Of a stretch of 64,000 bases of DNA, positions 57,601-64,000 are shown piece after piece. Each line of letters opens with the position of its first letter. Within the stretch, counting starts at the first letter, position 1. Below the pieces are notes generated by a model. That model was given only the letters and a program-made list of their open reading frames with translations. It ran no database searches and had not been told where the DNA came from. The position numbers were made by a program, and so were the translations under genes. The DNA comes from Bettongia penicillata ogilbyi (Eukaryota > Chordata > Mammalia > Diprotodontia > Potoroidae), in the NCBI GenBank assembly GCA_023548195.1, contig JAJHZJ010000577.1, positions 642,203 to 706,202 of the forward strand, given 5' to 3'.

Positions 57601-58545
57601 AAAGACATGACTCATAAGGGAAAAGAAAAACTGATGCAAGATAATTTGGGAGGCAGGGGCTAAAAGGACAGAAGTATTGCCAAGGTGAAAAGGTAACTGG
57701 ATTGCTGTATTAGAAATCTGAAGGTCATCAGGATAGATATGAAAATTAAATCCATAGGAGTTAATCAGGTCCCTGCAAGCATATAGAGAGAAAAGAGGAG
57801 AGAGCCTAGGACTGAACATTGGGACATATGTGCAATTAGGAAGAAGAATGAAGATCGTGTTACAACAAAGACTGAGAATGATCTATTAGACAGGAACTAG
57901 GAGAACAAGGAGAAGATATTGTCAAGTAAATCCCTAGAGGTTCAGGCTGTGTGGACAAAGTTCCTGAATAATTTCTTTTGTAAACTTATTTATTCATTAT
58001 ATACTCGTTGAAGATCTTATATTCAAGATCATCTGTAATTTCTTGGATATTTGTCATAGCTCCATTTCTTATTGTACAATGCAAAGATGGAATTTTATGC
58101 TGTCTCTTTTAAATATTTTTGCGGATAAATCTATTCACTTTAAAACTAGTCTACAAAACAATCATTTCAACTGTCTTCCAAACTTGTTTGTATTACTATA
58201 AAGGGAGTTTGATGAATTGTGTCTAAATGTCTATCAAAAGTGCTGGTAAAAAACCAAAAAAACAAAAACAAAACAAAAAAAAAACCTGTCAGCAAAAAAC
58301 TATCGATTCTACAGCCAGATCTATTACACCAGAAAAAAGAAGATACCATTGAAAATTTTTTTCCTTAGGGTATCAATACATAATTAATGCTCTTTCTAGT
58401 GTGAGGAGGTAATATTAAAAAATTTGAAAAGATATTTACTGAATACTTTCTGAAAATAATTGAATCATTTTATTAATATCCCACTATATCAATATTGCTT
58501 AGTGAAAACAATCTAGAGTTTTAAACATAAAATTGTGATAAGTAG
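57601..58545. other. Unique sequence
   Basis: No gene or clear repeat. A CAAAA/poly-A patch lies at 58250-58285. Confidence 0.45.
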
Positions 58546-58770
58546 GACAGCTAGGTGGCACAATGAATAGAGCACTGAGCCTGAAGACAGCAGGACCTGA
58601 GTTCAAATCCAGCCTCAGACACTTACTAGCTGTGTGACCCAGTCAATTATTTGTAAAAAGAAACTGGAGAAGGAAATGGCATATGACTATAGTGCTTTCT
58701 TTGCAAGAAAACCCCAAATGTTATCACAGTGAGCTAGAGATGACTGAAATGACTAAAGAACAACAAATAA
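58546..58770 (+). mobile_element. Mar1-type CORE-SINE, sense, near complete
   Basis: Head 'gacagctaggtggcacaatg', 'gagcactgagcctgaag', B-box-like 'gttcaaatcc', CORE 'cagacacttactagctgtg', then the BovB/RTE-like tail 'aaactggagaaggaaatggc', 'tttgcaagaaaacccc', 'gactgaaatgactaaag' and a CAACAAATAA end. Part of the middle ('ttgcctcagtttcctc') is missing. Confidence 0.88.
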
Positions 58771-59638
58771 TATTTATCTCTAAGCCCAAATGAATGCAGG
58801 TTGGGGGAGAAATTGCAAGAATTTTGTATGCCCTGAAGCTTTTACAAATATCTTTGAAGTTCTGGCAAGAACCTTTAAACTTCAGCCAGTTTGACTCAGA
58901 CAGAATGCTGATTAGCTTAGGAGCACCCTGGCCAATGTAATTAAACTGCTCTTAGAGATCAAAGGTGCAAGGAGAGCATAGCTTGCAAGTTGGTGTTACT
59001 CAGAACACTGATGAAAAACAACTTGACATGAAGTCAAACAGGGTGAATGGTACTCCTTTGCATTGGGTTACACAAGGAGGCGAAGTATAGAGAAGAAATT
59101 AGACAATATCATATCTGATGGAAGAGTACTGAGGTAGTGGACACACCTTGTGTGAGATGGATTGAAGACGGAGAGGTTCCTTAGGTACCAGTATGAGATC
59201 GTAAAAAATAATTGGAAGCTGGCCTCATGGTTATCATACACTTACCTGTCAACTCACACAACAATGTATTACAGACAAGTACATGCAAATCAAAAAAAAA
59301 GACTTCTTTCCCAAGCCGGAATTAGATAAAAAAATGAAGTAGGCTTGAGGAGCTACTAAAATCTGAAGAGGGATAAGAAAGATTTTGAGGTCATTGAAAA
59401 TTTCACTTCGATGTAAATTTCAAAAATTACACTGAATAATAAAATGGGTTAAAAAATGACAAATCAAAGAATTTTGGGGAAAAAAAGATGGCTATACATA
59501 GACTGGAGTGCCAAAAAGTTATTTAGTATTGTGTCATTATCCCATAGTGGGGATATGATTGAGTTCATTTTTTGATTCTGTAGTTGATAGCTATACTGAT
59601 TTACCTATAAGACATACAAATTTTGCTTATCTCAGAAT

Positions 59639-59874
59639 TTGTTGTTGGGTCGTTTCAATCATGCCTGACTCTTTGTGATCTCATTTAGGGTTTTCTTGGT
59701 AAAGATACTGGAGTAGCATGCCATTTCCTTCTTCAGCTCATTTTACAGATGAGGAAACTGAGGCCAATAGGGTAAAGTAACTTGCTCAGATTCATACAGT
59801 TAGTATCTAAGGCTGGATTTGAACTCAGGTCCTCCAGACTCCAGTCTCAGTGCTCTATCCACTGTGCTATCTAA
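59639..59874 (-). mobile_element. Mar1-type CORE-SINE, antisense, with TSD
   Basis: 'gttgttgggtcgtttcaatc', 'ggttttcttggtaaagatac', 'cagatgaggaaactgaggcc', 'gatttgaactcaggtcctcc', 'gtgctctatccactgtgc'. It is flanked by tctcagaat (59630-59638) and tctcggaat (59875-59883). Confidence 0.9.
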
Positions 59875-59932
59875 TCTCGGAATAATTAAGGTAATCTCTA
59901 GTTTCATGTTAACCATTGGAGTCTACTTGTTC

Positions 59933-59976
59933 CCCTTCATCAGTGCTTCCAAAACTCTTCATCAGTGCTTCCAAAA
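59933..59976. repeat. 22-bp tandem duplication
   Basis: Two adjacent 22-base units (59933-59954, 59955-59976), each containing 'cttcatcagtgcttccaaaa', differing at one base. Confidence 0.95.
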
Positions 59977-60079
59977 ATGAAAACATAGACCTGCTTCTGC
60001 CCACCCATGTCCCTTGACTGAATCTACTAATGACAAATAAAGGGGGACAAAAAAGAAACAGCATAATGCTAGACTTAGA

Positions 60080-60220
60080 TTAAGTAATGCCCAGCTTCAA
60101 TTCCTGTCTTGGACATTTGCTAGCTTTATGATCATGGGCAAATGACTTAATATCTCTGACCCAGAGTTTCTTAATTTACAAAATGGAGTTAATAATACCT
60201 CTAGTAACTGACTGAAAGAG
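60080..60220 (+). mobile_element. MIR-like SINE fragment, sense
   Basis: 'cttggacatttgctagctt', 'gatcatgggcaaatgac', 'caaaatggagttaataatacc' follow the CORE-to-middle order. Confidence 0.65.
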
Positions 60221-60238
60221 CTGCCTTGATACAACAAA

Positions 60239-60495
60239 TGCTAAGTGGTATAATAGATAGAGCACTGGACCTGAAGTCAAGAATAACTGAGTTCAGATCC
60301 AGCCTCTTACTAGAAACTAATTATATGACCTTGGGCAAGTCATTTAACCTCCACCTGCCTTAGTTTCCTTAACTTTAAAATAGGAATAATAATAGCACCT
60401 ACCTCACAGAATTGTTGTCGGAATCAAATGACATAATATTTATAAAGTGTCTGGCACATAATAAGCAGTTGATAAAGGCTTGTTCTCTCCCTCTC
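60239..60495 (+). mobile_element. CORE-SINE with MIR-type 3' end, sense
   Basis: Head 'ctaagtggtataatagatag', 'gttcagatccagcctc', 'gaccttgggcaagtcattt', 'gaataataatagcacc', 'agtgtctggcacataataag', ending 'gcttgttctctccctc'. Nearly complete, unlike the Mar1 copies in its 3' part. Confidence 0.85.
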
Positions 60496-61559
60496 CTTAT
60501 GTAATAGTGTATATAAAGTGACTTGCAAACTTTAAGACTCTGTATGAACGCCAGCCATCATTGTAAAAAACGTAAGAGGAATGAAAATGATGCACACAAG
60601 AAATTAGGAGCAACAGGGATTAATAATGCTTAGGAAAGATTACAAATAGGGTTCAGAAATGAAATAAAATCAGCACTAAGGATAAGGCCCTGGGTAATGT
60701 AATCAACTACTGAGAGAGGATAGTTCAAAATGGGAGGATTGATGAGGGAGGAGAGCAAATCACACAAAATATGTTGAAAGGGTTGAGATTCATAGTTTGG
60801 GTAAAGGGTGGTTGAGTGATGTAATTTCTTCAGTGTGCGAAATTCCTAGAGTAAAACTCCCACTACTAATGCAAATCAGAAGCTCTGTAGCTTATAGCCT
60901 TTGAGTTGCCTGGCGCAAGGAAAGATTGAACAATGAACCCTGGTTGATACAGCCAGGATGTGACAAAGGCAGGACTTCAAACCAAGTCTTCCTGACATTA
61001 GACCACTTCTCTATCCATTACACAATACTAGCTCTCTTCTGATTTTAACACATGTAAGAATGAATTTGGATGGAATATCCTACATCCCTTTAGCTTGTCC
61101 TATAGAACAAAGCCACCAGCTCAGAACCAAGTTAACAATATATCTTTTTTAATCTTCTAAATACACATGCTTTTTTCTAACATCCATATTTTCTCAGACT
61201 TTGTTCCTGGCTGTCATATAAGCTGGTTTGGTGAGAAGGCAGGGGTAGATGGCCAACACTGTATCAGGTATTTAATAACTTATTTTTACTGTAGGTATCA
61301 TTATTATTCTCTATGCTGTTAGCCACTGATTTATATCTCAAGATTTTAGAAAAGGTTTTTCTATTTTTGAACCTTGTCCTCACTACCAGGGATTAGTCTT
61401 CCAGTGTTTATCTCTTCTGCAAGACTAACCTGCAATTAAATAAGAGTCAGATCTTTCTCTACTCAGTATCTTACAGACTTCAGAGCTTGCCTGAAAAATT
61501 CCTGTATGCTTTAAACAGATTCTCACAACTCTCTCTTTGAATTCTTAAGGAAGATCAAA
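60496..61559. other. Mostly unique sequence
   Basis: A short antisense SINE head relic lies at about 60965-61035 ('gacttcaaaccaagtcttcc', 'ctctatccattac'). Otherwise nothing recognised. Confidence 0.45.
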
Positions 61560-61798
61560 GGGGGCAGCTAGGCGGTGGCACAGTGGATAGAATGTGGGTT
61601 CTGCAGTCAGGAAGACCAGATGGCCTCAGACACTCTACCTGGGAGACCCTGAGCAAGTCAATTTAAACCTGTTTGCCTCAGTTTCCTCATCTGTAAAATG
61701 AGCTGGAAAAGGAAATGGAAAACCACTCTAGTTAGTATCTCTGCTGAGAAAACCTCAAATGGGGTCACAGAGAATCAGACATGACTGAATGACAAGAG
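61560..61798 (+). mobile_element. Mar1-type CORE-SINE, sense, internal deletion
   Basis: Head 'gggcagctaggcggtggcac', then a jump from 'caggaagaccaga' to 'tggcctcagacac', deleting the B-box region. The middle 'cagtttcctcatctgtaaaa' and the RTE-like tail 'ggaaaaggaaatggaaaacc', 'aaacctcaaatggggtc' are present. Loss of the B-box-like segment would impair any polymerase III transcription. Confidence 0.87.
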
Positions 61799-61944
61799 AA
61801 GAGTCGGCCTGAAAGGGGAAATTAGGATGTAGTGAATCCTTGGGCATTGCTGACCAATGAAGAAAACCATCTTTAAGGAAGCTAAATGAAGGAACCATCC
61901 TTTCAGCCCCTGAGGAAGAAGTTACTCTTTTGGTCTCTCATTTC

Positions 61945-62105
61945 ATTGAATCACAGGCTGTAAGAGCTGAAAAGGTCCAACTCTATCATTTTAGAGCTGC
62001 AGAGAAGAGGCCATAGAGAGCGTGCAACTTGCACAAGGTCACACAGCTAGTTAGTTACCTAGCTCAGAGTATAACCCAAGTCTCCAGATTCCAAGTCAGG
62101 AGATT
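61945..62105 (-). mobile_element. MIR-like SINE, antisense
   Basis: 'gaatcacaggctgtaagagc', 'ccaactctatcatttta', 'caaggtcacacagctagtta', 'gattccaagtcagg'. Same type as 19835-20050. Confidence 0.6.
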
Positions 62106-62129
62106 TTTTACAAGAAAAAAGCCAAAGCA

Positions 62130-62300
62130 AACAGTTTGATACATATATACATGGGCAAATATATGGAGATTTATATGTATATTCACATGTATATCTCTAT
62201 ATATGTAGGTTGTGTGTTTCTATATACATATTTAAGCACACACATTTGTATGTATATATACATATTTATACACATATGTGCATTTGTACAGATACATGTA
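62130..62300. repeat. (TA/CA/GTATA)n low-complexity tract
   Basis: Mixed TATATA, CATA and CACA units. The open frame across it is an artefact. Confidence 0.85.
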
Positions 62301-64000
62301 TGCTCTGTTTGCATAGGTTTTTAAAGCCCTTATAGCATAATTCTTTCTATGCAGGTGATCCTATTGGAGTAAGGATGGAATCAGATAGGATCCATAGGAT
62401 AGGACAGGATAATAGCTACTCATCGAATTTTACCAAAACTGATCATTTATTAATTTTCTTTTGTGTCTATTTAATAGGTAGTTTTGAAAAAAAATGAAAA
62501 ACCCTAACACTGAACTCACAAGCCTGGTTCACCCTCCAAAATAAGATCAGTAGTGAGGGGAATAAGTCTTTTTTAAATGATTACCCACAGACTTTTGTTC
62601 ATTTTCTTTTAATAATGTGATTTAATAAAGAAATAATTATGGTGACTTTGAATCAGGAAGACCTAGGTTTAAGTCTTGCCCTTGATACAAACTGGCTACA
62701 TGGTCCTGGATAAATCATGATCTCTCAATGCCTTAGACAATGGCCTCAGACTATATTGCAGAATTGTGACAATGAGGGAAGGAGTTGGGGAGAGGTATGG
62801 ATTAACACATCAGAAGCTCCCTATAACAATGGAATCACAGTTGAGAGTCCAAAATTAAAACCAACAAAACGTTTTCTAGACATGAGATATCAGGGTTCCC
62901 TACCTTCTATATGCTATAATTCACAATATTTTCACAAAGCACCATTTAAGTCGATAACACACCACATTTTCCAGCACTGTTAGCAATCTTCAAAGACAGG
63001 GAGTCCAGAATTATCAGAATAATCAGTGTCTTTTGGTCAAGCAGCTGGCAACTACCCACTTTTTTAAATTCAGCATGTGTTTTAGTCCCTAATAGGACTT
63101 AGCTTAAATCTCATTAGAACATGTATACTCTTCTACTTTACTGTGCTAAGAATCATTTCATCCCATTAGTCACTTTCTGATTTTCTATATGAGTTGTCTG
63201 TTTTTTAGTCAACAACCATCCCAGTGGTTCCCTTTAGTCTCTGACACAGGTGTAGCCTCTTCATATTAAGACTAAGAGGGATATGACCTCATAAATTTCC
63301 TTCAATTTCAAATGGCAGATAATTTAGAGTAAAAAACAAACTAAACCTTTATTTCATGATACAATCATCATGATTCCCCCTTACAGAATTCAGGATGTGG
63401 CCACTGAGGAAGACCTGGAGAAGCAAAGGGTCAGGAAGAAATAATACAGAACCCTACTTGTTCTGATCCAGTGGAGAATATGGGAATATAATTCATCCTT
63501 TGGAGAAATACAGAATTTCAACACCAACTCTCACCACACAGCTAACACTTAATTTTTCTTTAAAAAAAAACCTTGAAAAATATAGGTCCTCCTAATTGCT
63601 ATTTAGAATTATTTCAATAAGCCAGAAAAAATTGCTAGGTTTGAGGTAGTGATACTATATAAAGACCCACTTGCCAAAGATTGTAACTCACAAATTGGAA
63701 GGTTTATATCCATGATTCATTTAGTGTGGGTGAATTTTCTAATTTGTAAATCCATGAAATACTAGTAGGGGATGGAATGGATACCTATACGCAATTTATT
63801 TCAACAGGCATTTATTAAATGTCTATCATGTTTAAAGCACTATGCTAGGCACTGGGAGGTTACATACATGGTGCCCTGAAAAAAGTGATCATTTCAAAGG
63901 GGAGATGACATAAACACAAATATCTTTTATTCAAAATAATTTTTCATAGGTTTGTGAGAAAGTATCTTGGGTGACCATGGAAAAATCATTTAACATCTCT
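62301..64000. other. Mostly unique sequence to the window end
   Basis: A sense SINE relic lies at about 62640-62760 ('gactttgaatcaggaag', 'acctaggtttaagtcttgcc') and an L2 terminal fragment at 63795-63870 ('caggcatttattaaatgtc', 'gctaggcactggg'). No gene recognised. Confidence 0.5.

Noticed and set aside
19241..61798. tRNA-like segments with A- and B-box-like motifs
   Set aside because: They are the heads of CORE-SINEs, joined to CORE and LINE-like tails, so they are not tRNA genes.
1..64000. Search for endogenous retrovirus genes, CRISPR systems, bacterial operons or rRNA
   Set aside because: No gag/pol/env-like frame, no LTR pair, and no bacterial-type gene density or RNA gene was seen; the content is mammalian interspersed repeats.

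Overview
The window looks like mammalian, most probably marsupial, intergenic or intronic DNA. It is AT-rich and CpG-poor, and I found no host protein-coding gene and no host RNA gene. Recognisable sequence is almost all interspersed repeats. The marsupial assignment is an inference from the mix: tRNA-headed CORE-SINEs with a BovB/RTE-like 3' tail (Mar1 type), a WSINE-like SINE, RTE remnants, many ORF1-only 'half-L1' (HAL1) retrotransposons, L1, L2 and MIR-like relics, and hAT-type MITEs. I cannot name the species.

Layout. 1-10 kb: antisense 5' end of an L1/HAL1, a long (AG)n tract, mostly unique DNA, then an unusual inverted repeat (6423-7554 against 8527-9030) whose loop contains an antisense RTE endonuclease relic. 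10-16 kb: an antisense L1 ORF2 relic split by an antisense HAL1, then weak L1 5'-UTR-like and L2 sequence. 16-30 kb: mostly unique DNA with SINEs, an L1 3' end split by a head-to-head SINE pair, two or three DNA-transposon MITEs, and CA/GT/TA/GA microsatellites. 30-36 kb: a three-layer cluster made of an L1 5' part, a degenerate sense HAL1, and a near-full-length antisense HAL1 inside it. 36-51 kb: SINEs, L2 pieces, an L1 ORF1 to early ORF2 relic, two oppositely oriented copies of a LINE ending in a C2H2-like motif, and an antisense L1 RT relic. 51-58 kb: a nearly complete HAL1 (51741-54570) with an 18-bp target-site duplication, then a 5'-truncated HAL1. 58-64 kb: Mar1 and MIR-like SINEs and a short tandem duplication.

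How the parts relate. None of the elements appears able to move by itself. Every ORF1 and ORF2 seen carries frameshifts or stops, and both readable L1 reverse transcriptases have lost a catalytic Asp. The nesting order (SINE in L1, HAL1 in L1, HAL1 in HAL1) gives a relative chronology. The SINE tails match LINE tails present in the same window, which is the expected signature of SINEs mobilised by partner LINEs. The best candidates for something not routine are the inverted repeat at 6.4-9.0 kb, the inverted SINE pair at 20.8-21.2 kb, the repeat-free stretches near 18.3-18.9 kb and 45.2-45.6 kb, and the consistent ORF1-only architecture of the HAL1 copies.
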